63,602 nucleotides of DNA from CAYQQU01 sp964419545 (GTDB lineage: Bacteria; Bacteroidota; Bacteroidia; Chitinophagales; Saprospiraceae). The first letter of the stretch is position 1. Each line of letters opens with the position of its first letter. Below, one piece after another: positions 53,765-62,575 of the stretch. The translations under genes and the position numbers were made by a program. Below the pieces are notes generated by a model, which saw only the letters and a list, made by a program, of their open reading frames with translations, did not search any database and had not been told where the DNA came from. The stretch spans positions 1 to 63,602 of the forward strand of contig CAYQQU010000032.1 of assembly GCA_964419545.1 (NCBI GenBank), written 5' to 3'.

Positions 53765-53924
53765 CCCGGATTATTCATGGATTCATCTATTGCGAAGCCA
53801 AGCCGGCCGCCATTCTTGCGTTTGCTCGTTAGTCGATACTCGCCGTGAGAGCGCCTGCCTGTCGCCCGCCTGCGCGAACGCAGGCCTGTCAACCGTCATG
53901 ACGAAGAACCCATGAATTATCCGG
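53765..53924 (+). repeat. Dispersed intergenic element, copy 3
   Basis: A 160-bp copy beginning CCCGGATTATTCATGG and ending CATGAATTATCCGG. It carries ATTCATCTATTGCGAAGCC, GGCCGGCCGCCATTCT, GAGCGCCTGCCTG and AACCGTCATGACGAAGAACC, in the same order as the inverted copy at 8797. It occupies much of the 351-bp gap between the amidase and the sensor kinase genes, which are divergent. Promoters were not identified in the rest. Confidence 0.75.
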
Positions 53925-54043
53925 CCTTGCCGGCAAAAGTTCGGTATTTTTTTGATATTGCAGATTATTTGATCGCAGTGGCCCGTACTGCTGCGACTGC
54001 TTTTTGAACAAGCCCTTACCCACACGAATAAAGGTTCAAAAGC

Positions 54044-56224
54044 ATGAAGCGTGCACCCCGAATTTTCCTTTTGCTGATATGGGCGGCCCTGGTTTCGTGG
54101 CGGGAGACCCTTCCCGCCCAGGATTATCTTTTCGAGAAAGTAAAATTGCCGGTTTTTGAAGAGGTCACCGTTCACGACCTGGTGCAAGATCCCGAAGGAT
54201 TCCTTTGGGTGGCCACTGATGACGGGCTGTACCGCTACGACGGAAACGGAAAGAAAGCCTACCTGCCGTACCGCGACGATTCGACGACTATCGACGGCCG
54301 CTTCGTTCGCGAGTTGTTGCTCGATTCGCGTGGGTACCTATGGTTCGCCGTGGAGGCCGCCGGTGTGGGACGGCTCGACCGCAAGACAGGTAAGATGCGC
54401 TGGTACCGGCACGATCCTTTTGATGCGCAAAGCCTCAGCAACAATAACGTTTTCGCCATTAGCGAAGACCGGCGCGGCCATCTCTGGTTTGGCACCAATG
54501 GCGGCGGGCTGTGCCGGTTGCGGGCCGATCAGCAGGAAGCCGCCCGGTTCGATGTGTTCCGGCACCAGCCCGGTGATCCCCAAACGATTTCCGATAATTG
54601 GATACTGACCTTGTTTTGCGATCAGCGCGGGCAGCTTTGGGCAGGCACCTTCGGCGGCGGGCTCAATTGCCTGTCGTACACCGACGCCGCCACCGATGCG
54701 ATAAACATACGTTCCCTATCCGCGGAAAGCGGACCGTTGAGCGCCACCCGTGACTTTTGGATTCGCGGCATTGCCGAAACCGACGATCAGAAAATATGGG
54801 TGTCCAGCCAGGATAATTTTTTCTACGCACTGGACAACGCCCCCGGGAATACCGGACGGGTGGTGCGCAAAACTCGTCTGCAGAACACTCCGGTGGGTTG
54901 GGAAGAACTTTTGTTGACGCGAATGAGAAAAAGTCCTTCCGAAGATATTTGGTTGGCTTTCGATATCGGAGTAGCCACCATGAAAGACGGGGTTTGCCAG
55001 ACCGTTTACACTCATGATCCTTCCGATGGCTTCTCCATTGGCGAGGGGGCGGTTATCGCCATTTACTTCGACCGGATGGCGCAGCCCTGGCTGGGTATAG
55101 AAAACAATGGCCTGTACCGGGGGGAGCGCGGGCAGCCCTTTTCCTTTTTTCCCACCGACGGCAGTATCGGCCTGAAAGGCTATTTCGTGAGGGCCATGGC
55201 CCAGGATCGGACGGGCAGTTTGTGGATCGGCGCCGAGAAAGGCGGCGGCTTGTTCCGGTTTCATCCGGATCATGGCCTGCAGGAAGCTTTTCACCTGGCG
55301 CCGGGCGGCCTGCCTTCCAATGAGATTACCGAAATCTACGAAGACACCGACGGCCGGCTTTGGCTGGGCACCCATGCCAACGGCTTCGCCATTTACGATC
55401 CGGCGACCAGGCAATTTGAGCATTTTCCGTATCGCTCCGGCCGGGAAGACGGCCCCGGGCACCAATACGTACAGGCGATTCGCGAAAGCGTTGACGGCCG
55501 GTTCTGGATTGGTATGGAGGGAGGCCTCGACCGGTTCGATCCGCGTACCGGCCAATGGGAACGTTTCCGGCACGACCCATTCGACTCCCTCAGTATCAGT
55601 GATAATCGCGTACAGTCGAACGCCCTTTTGGAAGATCCCGACGGCGTCCTCTGGGTCGGGGTCTGGGAGGGCGGACTGAACCGGTTCGACCCCGTTAGTC
55701 AGACCTTTCGAAGCTGGCGCCGCCGGAGGGGCGATCCTCATAGTCTGAGCAGCAACCAGGTGATCGCGCTCTCCCGCGACGCCGACGGCGTCCTTTGGAT
55801 CGGCACTTTCGGAGGAGGACTCAATCGCCTGCTGAGCCAGGACGAAGAAGCCGACTCCCTAAGCTTTAAGCGGTATTCGCGGGCAGAAGGTTTTCCCTAC
55901 AACAACGTCTACGCCATCATTCCGGACGATCAGGGCCGGCTTTGGTTGAGCACCGAAAAGGCATATGCTGCTTCGATCCCGTGCACGAGCGCGCCCAACT
56001 TTTCGATGAAGCCAGCGGCCTGGAAACGCACGAAATGTTCTTTGGCGCCGATTGCCGCCTGCGCGACGGCCGCATCGTCTTCGGAGGGTTGGAAGGATTT
56101 CATTGTTTCCATCCGGACAGCATCGCTATCGACAGTACGCCGCCGCCGGTATACATCACCGGCGTCAAAGTGTTCAATAAGGAGATCCGTTTTGAGCGGG
56201 AAGTCGTTTACCTGGATGAAGTAA
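54044..56224 (+). CDS. Two-component propeller sensor, N-terminal part (gene split by frameshift)
   Basis: A signal peptide (about 1-25) and about 640 residues of Reg_prop beta-propeller repeats, each with the L-W-(V/I)-G-T.GGGL.R pattern, typical of large sensors that read extracellular glycans or other polymers. Sensor homology breaks after S-T-E-K near 55960, and the remaining 86 codons of this frame are unlike the family. The correct continuation (G-I-C-C-F-D-P) is found one base out of frame, so the two parts represent one gene. The missing base would be a fifth A in the run 55956-55959. A sequencing error is possible as well as a true mutation. Confidence 0.85.
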   Translation: MKRAPRIFLLLIWAALVSWRETLPAQDYLFEKVKLPVFEEVTVHDLVQDPEGFLWVATDDGLYRYDGNGKKAYLPYRDDSTTIDGRFVRELLLDSRGYLWFAVEAAGVGRLDRKTGKMRWYRHDPFDAQSLSNNNVFAISEDRRGHLWFGTNGGGLCRLRADQQEAARFDVFRHQPGDPQTISDNWILTLFCDQRGQLWAGTFGGGLNCLSYTDAATDAINIRSLSAESGPLSATRDFWIRGIAETDDQKIWVSSQDNFFYALDNAPGNTGRVVRKTRLQNTPVGWEELLLTRMRKSPSEDIWLAFDIGVATMKDGVCQTVYTHDPSDGFSIGEGAVIAIYFDRMAQPWLGIENNGLYRGERGQPFSFFPTDGSIGLKGYFVRAMAQDRTGSLWIGAEKGGGLFRFHPDHGLQEAFHLAPGGLPSNEITEIYEDTDGRLWLGTHANGFAIYDPATRQFEHFPYRSGREDGPGHQYVQAIRESVDGRFWIGMEGGLDRFDPRTGQWERFRHDPFDSLSISDNRVQSNALLEDPDGVLWVGVWEGGLNRFDPVSQTFRSWRRRRGDPHSLSSNQVIALSRDADGVLWIGTFGGGLNRLLSQDEEADSLSFKRYSRAEGFPYNNVYAIIPDDQGRLWLSTEKAYAASIPCTSAPNFSMKPAAWKRTKCSLAPIAACATAASSSEGWKDFIVSIRTASLSTVRRRRYTSPASKCSIRRSVLSGKSFTWMK

Positions 56225-57894
56225 CCCTTTCCTACCGGCAGAATTTTTTCACCATACAATTCGCCGCGCTCAATTACGCCCAGCCGCATAAAAACCAATA
56301 CGCCTACCGCATGGAGGGGTTCGATCAGGACTGGGTATACTGCGGAGCGCAAAACACGGCTACCTATACCAATCTCGACGGCGGCGAATACGTCTTTCGG
56401 GTAAAAGCCGCCGACAGCAACGGCATCTGGAACGAAACCGGCGCCAGTATGCGCATCGTCATTAAGCCGCCGTTCTGGCAGACGACCTGGTTCCGGCTGC
56501 TGCTGCTCTTTTTGTTGCTGGTCGCCGCCTACGCCCTCGTCTGCCGCTGGGTGCGCCAGGCTCGTGAAAGCAAGGAAGAGCTGGAAGACCTGGTGCTCAA
56601 CCGCACCCGCGGGATGGCCGTAAGCCCGAATGCCGGTCCGGTAGAACAGGCCCGTCACCAAAGCGCCGAAGCCGCGCTGCGCGACAGCGAAGCTTTTTTC
56701 CGCAGCTTCTATGAACAATGCCCGCTGGGCGTCATCTGGATGGGAGAACAGGGAGAAATCCTGAAGGTCAACAATCAATTTTGCAGCATCATCCAGCGGC
56801 CGCGCGAGATGCTGATCGGTCAGCCCGTGAAAACTTTTGTCTTCGATGAAGACCTGGCCCGGCATGAAGAGCAGGTGCGGGAGGCGATCGTGCGGCAACT
56901 GGACCATACCAATCACGAGGCCCGTATCGTTCGCCCGGGCGGAGCGCCCGTATGGGTGAGCATTACCGCTTCTTACCTGTACGAGGAACGCTCCGGGAAA
57001 TTCGAATACGCCATCGGTATGGTCAAAAATATCGACGAGCGCAAGAAACAGGCCGAGCTGATCGCCTCACTGCTCGAAGAGCTCAAAAACCAGAACCTGG
57101 AACTGGAAGCCCGCGTCACCGAGCGCACCCACGATCTCAGCCGCGCCAATGAAGAACTCATGAAAAAGATCGAAGAGCTGGAGCGCTTTGCACACATCTC
57201 TTCGCACGACCTCAAGGAGCCCCTGCGCAATATCGCGGGTTTTATTACCCTGATCCGGCGCCGCTTCTCGGATCGGCAGGACCAGGACCTGGAGGAATAT
57301 TTTGCTTTTATCAACCGCGGCGTTCACCAGTTGTACGACCTCATCGAGGACGTTCGCAATTTTTCCCAGATCAATCACTTCGACCAAAAAGTGGAAAAGG
57401 TGGACCTCCGGCAGGTGGTGGCCAATGTGCTCGATTCCATCGGCTTACTCGTTTCCGAGAACGAGGCGGTTGTGTCCTGCGCTGATCTGCCCGTCATCAC
57501 AACCAATGCTTCTCAGCTTTTCGTCATCCTGAAAAACCTCATCGAGAACGGCATCAAATACAACGACAGCCAACCGCCGCGGGTCAGCATCCGCTACGCG
57601 CTGGTCGACGGCCACCACGAGCTCTCGGTATCGGATAACGGCATCGGCATAGCGCCGGAGTTTCACGCGACCGTCTTCGAGATGTTCCGCCGCCTGCACA
57701 AGAAGTCGGACTTCTCCGGCTCCGGCCTGGGGCTGGCTATCGTTCAGCGTTTGGTCGAACGGCTGGGCGGAACGATCAAGCTGGACAGCGCGGCCGGTCG
57801 GGGCAGCACCTTCCGCATTTACCTGCCCGTGGTGGGAGATCAGGCTGCTCCGGACGACGCCACCGGCAATGTGCCGATCAAGGCTGACCCTTGA
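55942..57894 (+). CDS. Two-component sensor histidine kinase, C-terminal part (gene split by frameshift)
   Basis: Continuation of the propeller sensor in a second frame. Meaningful codons begin near 55960. It holds the last propeller blades, a Y_Y_Y domain (about 75-155), a membrane helix (about 174-195), a PAS domain (about 230-350), a coiled-coil, HisKA with the phospho-His in H-I-S-S-H-D-L-K-E-P-L-R-N and HATPase_c with N-L-I-E-N-G-I-K-Y-N-D, D-N-G-I-G-I-A-P and G-S-G-L-G-L-A-I. There is no receiver or AraC domain, so it must signal to a separate regulator. The first 6 codons shown are probably not translated. Its 3' end overlaps the convergent sialidase-like gene by 17 bp. Confidence 0.88.
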   Translation: MVEHRKGICCFDPVHERAQLFDEASGLETHEMFFGADCRLRDGRIVFGGLEGFHCFHPDSIAIDSTPPPVYITGVKVFNKEIRFEREVVYLDEVTLSYRQNFFTIQFAALNYAQPHKNQYAYRMEGFDQDWVYCGAQNTATYTNLDGGEYVFRVKAADSNGIWNETGASMRIVIKPPFWQTTWFRLLLLFLLLVAAYALVCRWVRQARESKEELEDLVLNRTRGMAVSPNAGPVEQARHQSAEAALRDSEAFFRSFYEQCPLGVIWMGEQGEILKVNNQFCSIIQRPREMLIGQPVKTFVFDEDLARHEEQVREAIVRQLDHTNHEARIVRPGGAPVWVSITASYLYEERSGKFEYAIGMVKNIDERKKQAELIASLLEELKNQNLELEARVTERTHDLSRANEELMKKIEELERFAHISSHDLKEPLRNIAGFITLIRRRFSDRQDQDLEEYFAFINRGVHQLYDLIEDVRNFSQINHFDQKVEKVDLRQVVANVLDSIGLLVSENEAVVSCADLPVITTNASQLFVILKNLIENGIKYNDSQPPRVSIRYALVDGHHELSVSDNGIGIAPEFHATVFEMFRRLHKKSDFSGSGLGLAIVQRLVERLGGTIKLDSAAGRGSTFRIYLPVVGDQAAPDDATGNVPIKADP

Positions 57895-59200
57895 GGTCGA
57901 TCAGCGCCGTCCAGACACTGAGCTCGCCGCGGTCGAATTGCGTCCAGATCGGGCGCACCCGGCCGCCGTAGGCGCTGATGTTGTTGTAGTCGCCGAAGAA
58001 AATGCGGTCGCTGGGTAAAAAGGTCTCCGTGTTGATCTGTTGATTGACGAAGGTCTGGCCGCCGTCGTACGAGCTGGCGAGGAAAACGTCGGTGCGGCTG
58101 CCTTCGTGGCGGCGGCGGTCATAGAAAACGATGTGGACGGCGCCGTCGACCGGATCGACGGCCATCCAGGTGAGGAACTGGTGGCGGCCGGTATCGTCGT
58201 CATTCACGCGGATGGGTTCCGACCAGGTGTCGCCGCCGTCGTTGGAATACGCCAGCCAGACGTCGGTGTCGGTCTCGCCATACCGCTGGTCGCTCCAGTT
58301 GACATAGAGGCGGCCGCGCTGCGGGCCGTCGCTGAGGTCGACGGCGGTGACGGGCATGCCGTTACAGCGGGAGAGGCCCGGGATGTCGTAACTCCAGCCG
58401 CCGGGCTGATCGCTGATCACGATATCTTTTTCCAGCCAGGTTTCCCCGCCGTCGGCCGACCGGTCGAACCAGATCTTTTCGTCGTACGACCAGGCGACGT
58501 AGAGGTCGCCGTCGGGGCCTACGGCCGGCACGGCGCCTTCGGTGGTCTGGTCGTCGTCCAGGCAGTCGCCTTCGTATTGGCTGATCGCCAGCGGCTCGCT
58601 CCAGGAGTCGCCCTGGTCGTCGGAGCGGGAAAAGAGGATGCGGCTGTGATGGGTCGGGTTGCTGCTGCCGTACACGTCGAACTCGGTCCAGGTGATGTAC
58701 AGCGTATTGTCGCGCGGGTCGACGCCGAGCCATTGTTTGTCCTGGTCTTTGGGATGGCGCAGCCCGGTGTAGCTGCCGTCGTTCCAGGTTTTTCCGCCGT
58801 CGGTCGACTTTTGCACCACCATGCGGTCGAGCAGGCGGGGGCTGCTCCAGCCGAGCCCGCTGGGGTCGGAGAGGTGCGCGTAGTAAAAGACGCCGGCGTA
58901 GTCGGCCAGGATGACCGGATCGCCGAAGACGCCGTGGGGAGATTCGAGGGTCCCTTTCGTCCAGGTCTTCCCGCCGTCGTTCGAATAGTAGTAGCGGTCG
59001 AGGATGGCGCCGGCCACTACCTGGTCGGGGTTCGCCGGGTTGATGCAGATGCTGGGTTCACAAGGCCCGATGCCGCTGCGGTCGGCGTCGAGGCGGACGT
59101 TGGCGAAAGGCGTGGCGGGGACGAGGTCGGGCGGCGCGACGGTTTTACGGCTGCAGGCGGTCAGCAGGAAGACGGCGCAGAGTAGGATGCGAGCGGGCAT
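57878..59200 (-). CDS. Sialidase-like (BNR repeat) lipoprotein
   Basis: 440 residues. A lipoprotein signal peptide (C-A-V-F-L-L-T-A-C-S-R-K, Cys near 16) precedes a six-bladed propeller-type domain (about 30-440) with Asp boxes such as S-N-D-G-G-K-T-W, S-T-D-G-G-K-T-W, S-D-D-Q-G-D-S-W and S-N-D-G-G-D-T-W. The catalytic Arg triad, Tyr and Glu of true sialidases could not be assigned, so enzyme activity is uncertain. It may bind glycans at the cell surface. Convergent with the sensor kinase gene. Confidence 0.82.
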   Translation of the reverse strand: MPARILLCAVFLLTACSRKTVAPPDLVPATPFANVRLDADRSGIGPCEPSICINPANPDQVVAGAILDRYYYSNDGGKTWTKGTLESPHGVFGDPVILADYAGVFYYAHLSDPSGLGWSSPRLLDRMVVQKSTDGGKTWNDGSYTGLRHPKDQDKQWLGVDPRDNTLYITWTEFDVYGSSNPTHHSRILFSRSDDQGDSWSEPLAISQYEGDCLDDDQTTEGAVPAVGPDGDLYVAWSYDEKIWFDRSADGGETWLEKDIVISDQPGGWSYDIPGLSRCNGMPVTAVDLSDGPQRGRLYVNWSDQRYGETDTDVWLAYSNDGGDTWSEPIRVNDDDTGRHQFLTWMAVDPVDGAVHIVFYDRRRHEGSRTDVFLASSYDGGQTFVNQQINTETFLPSDRIFFGDYNNISAYGGRVRPIWTQFDRGELSVWTALIDLKGQP

Positions 59201-59423
59201 AATTTTTTGGGTAAAGATAATACTAACGGTTGGGTGAATAATCGGGGTTTACCGGTTAATTTTACGCCGGACTTTGGCTATCAACCGGCCGCGCAAAGGA
59301 CGCTTGCATACTTCAACTTCCCGGGCTGCGTAGGGCGAATCCGAAGCCGGCAGATATATTTTTTGTAATTTTTCCCTATTATAGTTAATTTGTTTGAAAT
59401 TTTCGATCAAATGTAGTAAATGT

Positions 59424-59443
59424 AACTTCCTCTGGAGGAAGTT
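59424..59443. promoter_or_regulatory. Palindrome upstream of the phosphodiester-glycosidase operon
   Basis: AACTTCCTC and GAGGAAGTT are exact reverse complements with a 2-bp spacer, 31 bp before the first ATG of the operon. The symmetry and position suit an operator, but an RNA hairpin is equally possible. An AT-rich stretch (59355-59400) before it may hold the promoter. Confidence 0.4.
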
Positions 59444-59474
59444 GTACGTACGATGTTAAACGCCAAGACCAAAG

Positions 59475-60380
59475 ATGATTCAATCCTACCTTGTATTGCT
59501 GTTCTCGTTTTTCCTTCCTTTGGATCAACCGCATGCGGCCGGTGCTGTTTTCGATGAAATTCTGTACCGGCGGTATTTTGACGGCGAAGTTACGATCTGG
59601 GAACTCTCCAAGAGAGGCAGCCCCTATGGCCATGCCGTATGGCTGGATCGGGCGCCCAAAAACATCAAAGCTAAATTCATGGCCATCGGAGAGCCTTACG
59701 CCCGGTTTGAGCGCTGGCGGAACTATTCCGATGCCGATATTATCGCCCTTTGCAGCGCAGCTCCTTCCGAAGGGGCCGACCGCACCGGAGATATCCCCTT
59801 AGGGCTGACGGTGGAAGACGGAGAGGTGATCAACGATCGCTTCGAAGAAGAGATGGACGCTCTGGTATTGGTCGAGCCCATCGGTGGTATCCGCGTTTCG
59901 GACGTGAAGAACGGTGATTTTTTTATCGAACCATACCGTCGCGAATTTAACCTGAAAAATCCGGGAGAACGCGCAAAGGTGTTGGAGTGGGCCGTAGATC
60001 AAAGCGCGAATTTCTTCCAGGCCTACCTGCTGGCCTGGAAAAACAGCATCCGGCTTTCCGCTTTGCATACCGATGAAGCGCGCCAAAACAAAGAGCGAAG
60101 GGCATTCGCCCTGGTTAAAGACCGTTCGCAGCGGCTGTATCACGTCATCATCGATATTCGGGAAGCCATTGACCTGGAAACCATGGCTTTTGAAGCGCTG
60201 GAGTATTTAAACGGACAGAAAGAAATGAACGTTATCGCCATCGTCAGCCTGGATACCGGTCCGAACGACTTCTTCATGGTGTTCGATCAGGATGGCCGTC
60301 AGCTGTCGGTCCTCGACGGCGCCGCCAACCGGAATATCGATTACGCTTCTAATCTCTTGGTATGGCGTCGGGAAAAATGA
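59475..60380 (+). CDS. Exported protein, divergent phosphodiester-glycosidase-like (first gene of operon)
   Basis: 301 residues with a signal peptide (about 1-22). The middle part reads P-L-G-L-T-V-E-D-G-E-V-I-N and later D-A-L-V-L-V-E-P-I-G-G-I-R-V-S-D, matching the order of the phosphodiester glycosidase (NAGPA/DUF2233) domain. The C-terminal I-V-S-L-D-T-G-P-N-D-F takes the place of the LDGG loop. The usual N-G-G near the active site is not obvious, so this may be a divergent or inactive member. It is followed 28 bp later by a clear family member, and all genes to 63525 are on the same strand with tight spacing. Function unknown. Confidence 0.6.
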   Translation: MIQSYLVLLFSFFLPLDQPHAAGAVFDEILYRRYFDGEVTIWELSKRGSPYGHAVWLDRAPKNIKAKFMAIGEPYARFERWRNYSDADIIALCSAAPSEGADRTGDIPLGLTVEDGEVINDRFEEEMDALVLVEPIGGIRVSDVKNGDFFIEPYRREFNLKNPGERAKVLEWAVDQSANFFQAYLLAWKNSIRLSALHTDEARQNKERRAFALVKDRSQRLYHVIIDIREAIDLETMAFEALEYLNGQKEMNVIAIVSLDTGPNDFFMVFDQDGRQLSVLDGAANRNIDYASNLLVWRREK

Positions 60381-60408
60381 ATTTTACTGATCATCAAATA
60401 TAACGATC

Positions 60409-61725
60409 GTGGTGCTCCTTAAAAAGATATCCTTATTGCTGATCCTCCCCGTTTATTTTTGGGTGGGCTGCAACAATATGAACGTACAACAATCCGGGGA
60501 TCCTTACGCCGACTTCCAAAGCGACGCCGAATGCCGGAAGGAGCTGGCCCGGTCCGAGCAGTCGGTCTGGCAACTGGGGTTGAAACTGGATAAAGCCTGC
60601 GCGAACAATCAAGCGCGTCTGGAAAGCAACTGGGAGATGTTCCGTTCGCTTGAAGCAGGCATTACGGCCCTGCAAGCTGTTGAAATCCCCCCCAATGAAA
60701 AAGAAGGCTACGTCAGAGAAGCTTCTTTTCTTCGTGCAGATTTCGATTACCTGCAAAGAGAACATGAGCTTGTTTGCGATGCCGGAAACCGCCCGTCACC
60801 GGGCAGCCATTACACAGAGCGTGAAAAAGAGCTGAAAAGCTGTATGGACAGCCTCGTATTCACCGGTTTGATGATCGATCGGCGCAGGAAAGGGATAAAA
60901 CGGGCGGCTACCCTGCTGGGAGGGATGAAAGAAAAAGGGCGAGCAACCCAGAAACTGCTGCACCAGGTTGAATGGGCCGGTAAACGTTATCCGGCCCGCC
61001 GGCAAGAGGATGCCCCCGCGCCGGAAAAGGAATGGAAAACCCCGTTTCGCATCGAGCAGGTTGTGCACCGCGGGCAAAGCTATGATCAGTTCGTACTGGA
61101 AAGGGCTCAGATCCCTATGCTCCGCCTCTTTTGGCGGGACGACCGGAATACCCCGTTCACCAATATTGGCCGTTTGAAGCAATACCTGGATGGGCGAAAA
61201 CAAACCCTGTATTTTGCGGTCAACGGAGGGATGTTTCAGCCCGATTCGCGCCCGGAAGGGCTATTCGTGAAGGACGGGCTCACTATCGTCAACGTCGATA
61301 AAAAAGAAGGCGTTCCGGGAAAATATCTCAATTTCTATTTGCAACCCAACGGTATATTTTTAATTGACCACAAAAACAGGGCTGCGGTGATTCCTACGTA
61401 TCAATTGCCAAAATACCAGGAAAAGCTCAAGCTCGCCACGCAGTCGGGGCCGATGCTCCTCATCGACGGCGAGGTGCATCCGGCTTTCAACGAAGGATCG
61501 AGTAATAAGTTCGTTCGCAACGGGGTAGGGGTCACCCGCGGTGGCGACGTTATTTTTGCTATTTCCAATGAAAAGGTCAATTTTTACGACTTTGCTCTTT
61601 TCTTCCGGGAACGGGGTTGTGACAATGCCTTGTACCTCGACGGGGTGATCTCGAAAATGTATTTTCCGCGAATCAGGGATGACCTGGACGGCTTCCTGGG
61701 GCCGATCATCGCGGTGATCGATTAA
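60409..61725 (+). CDS. Phosphodiester glycosidase family lipoprotein
   Basis: 438 residues, GTG start. A lipoprotein-type signal peptide (Y-F-W-V-G-C-N-N, Cys near 21) is followed by a helical, Cys-containing region (about 40-185). The C-terminal domain (about 210-438) is a phosphodiester glycosidase fold: N272-G-G-M-F, P-E-G-L-F-V-K-D-G, Q-S-G-P-M-L-L-I-D-G-E, N-G-V-G-V-T-R-G-G and N-A-L-Y-L-D411-G. Human NAGPA of this family uncovers mannose-6-phosphate by cleaving GlcNAc-phosphodiesters; bacterial roles are little known. The next gene starts 28 bp after the stop. Confidence 0.85.
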   Translation: MVLLKKISLLLILPVYFWVGCNNMNVQQSGDPYADFQSDAECRKELARSEQSVWQLGLKLDKACANNQARLESNWEMFRSLEAGITALQAVEIPPNEKEGYVREASFLRADFDYLQREHELVCDAGNRPSPGSHYTEREKELKSCMDSLVFTGLMIDRRRKGIKRAATLLGGMKEKGRATQKLLHQVEWAGKRYPARRQEDAPAPEKEWKTPFRIEQVVHRGQSYDQFVLERAQIPMLRLFWRDDRNTPFTNIGRLKQYLDGRKQTLYFAVNGGMFQPDSRPEGLFVKDGLTIVNVDKKEGVPGKYLNFYLQPNGIFLIDHKNRAAVIPTYQLPKYQEKLKLATQSGPMLLIDGEVHPAFNEGSSNKFVRNGVGVTRGGDVIFAISNEKVNFYDFALFFRERGCDNALYLDGVISKMYFPRIRDDLDGFLGPIIAVID

Positions 61726-61753
61726 ATTAAGCTACCAAAAAAATGACGCACCC

Positions 61754-62575
61754 ATGAGAACGTTCCTTATCGCCTGCTGCTGCGCTTGTTTATGCCAGCC
61801 CGGTGTTCATTTGTCGGCGCAGGAATCCATATACGACGTCTTCGGCAATTGTCAGGTCAATACCATGACCCGCAGGGTCAACGGTTACACCATCGAAGTC
61901 AATGAGATCAAAAACGAAGACATCTTCTCAAATTGGAAGGACCTCGAGTTTGTCTGGATCAAGATATCAAAAGGGGCGGCGTTGCGTGCGGTGGACGTGC
62001 AGCGGACAGGCAACTTCCAAGAAATTTTTGAAGGCATCACTTACGGCCGGGACCTGGTGACGATCAATGGCGGTTTTTACGATGACGATAAAAAACCGGA
62101 AGGCTTCGTAGTGGTCGATCAAAAGGAGGTAAACCCATATATCGACTGGGGCGAAGGAGGCATCGTCGTCCAGCAGGATGATTTCTTTCGGATTGTGCCT
62201 CACAACTATTACAAGTATTTAGATCGGAGCAGGATCCGTCATGCCCTGCAAAGCAAACCGATCGTGGTGGATGACGGCGAAATAGCGGTAAATCGGGCTA
62301 TGCGCAAACGGCAAAACCGGATCGGCATCGGCATGACGGAAGACGATGAAATTCTAATCTGCCTGGGGATGACCTCTGCCGACCGCGCCCTGTCGCTATA
62401 CGAATTTGGACAGCTCATCACCATAAGCGAGCGAGACGGCGGACCTGGAGGGAAGACCTTGCTTGCGCTGGACGGCGGGCCCAGTGTCCATATTTATATT
62501 CCGTCGATGCGGCGGCACTACGGAATCCGCGAAAGCGGGTATTTACCTAACGCACTAAAAGTAACGGCCAACTGA
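61754..62575 (+). CDS. Phosphodiester glycosidase family exported protein
   Basis: 273 residues with a signal peptide (about 1-23). The whole mature protein is the domain: I-N105-G-G-F-Y-D-D-D, P-E-G-F-V-V-V, Q-S-K-P-I-V-V-D-D-G-E, R-I-G-I-G-M-T-E-D-D and L-A-L-D240-G-G-P-S-V. The LDGG loop is complete here, unlike in the first gene of the operon. It is the smallest and most typical of the three members. The stop and the next start share one base (TGATG), so the last gene is translationally coupled. Confidence 0.86.
   Translation: MRTFLIACCCACLCQPGVHLSAQESIYDVFGNCQVNTMTRRVNGYTIEVNEIKNEDIFSNWKDLEFVWIKISKGAALRAVDVQRTGNFQEIFEGITYGRDLVTINGGFYDDDKKPEGFVVVDQKEVNPYIDWGEGGIVVQQDDFFRIVPHNYYKYLDRSRIRHALQSKPIVVDDGEIAVNRAMRKRQNRIGIGMTEDDEILICLGMTSADRALSLYEFGQLITISERDGGPGGKTLLALDGGPSVHIYIPSMRRHYGIRESGYLPNALKVTAN

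Noticed and set aside
55942..55965. Programmed ribosomal frameshift in the sensor kinase
   Set aside because: The site lacks a standard slippery heptamer and a nearby stimulatory structure, and such frameshifts are not known in this family. A mutation or read error is simpler.
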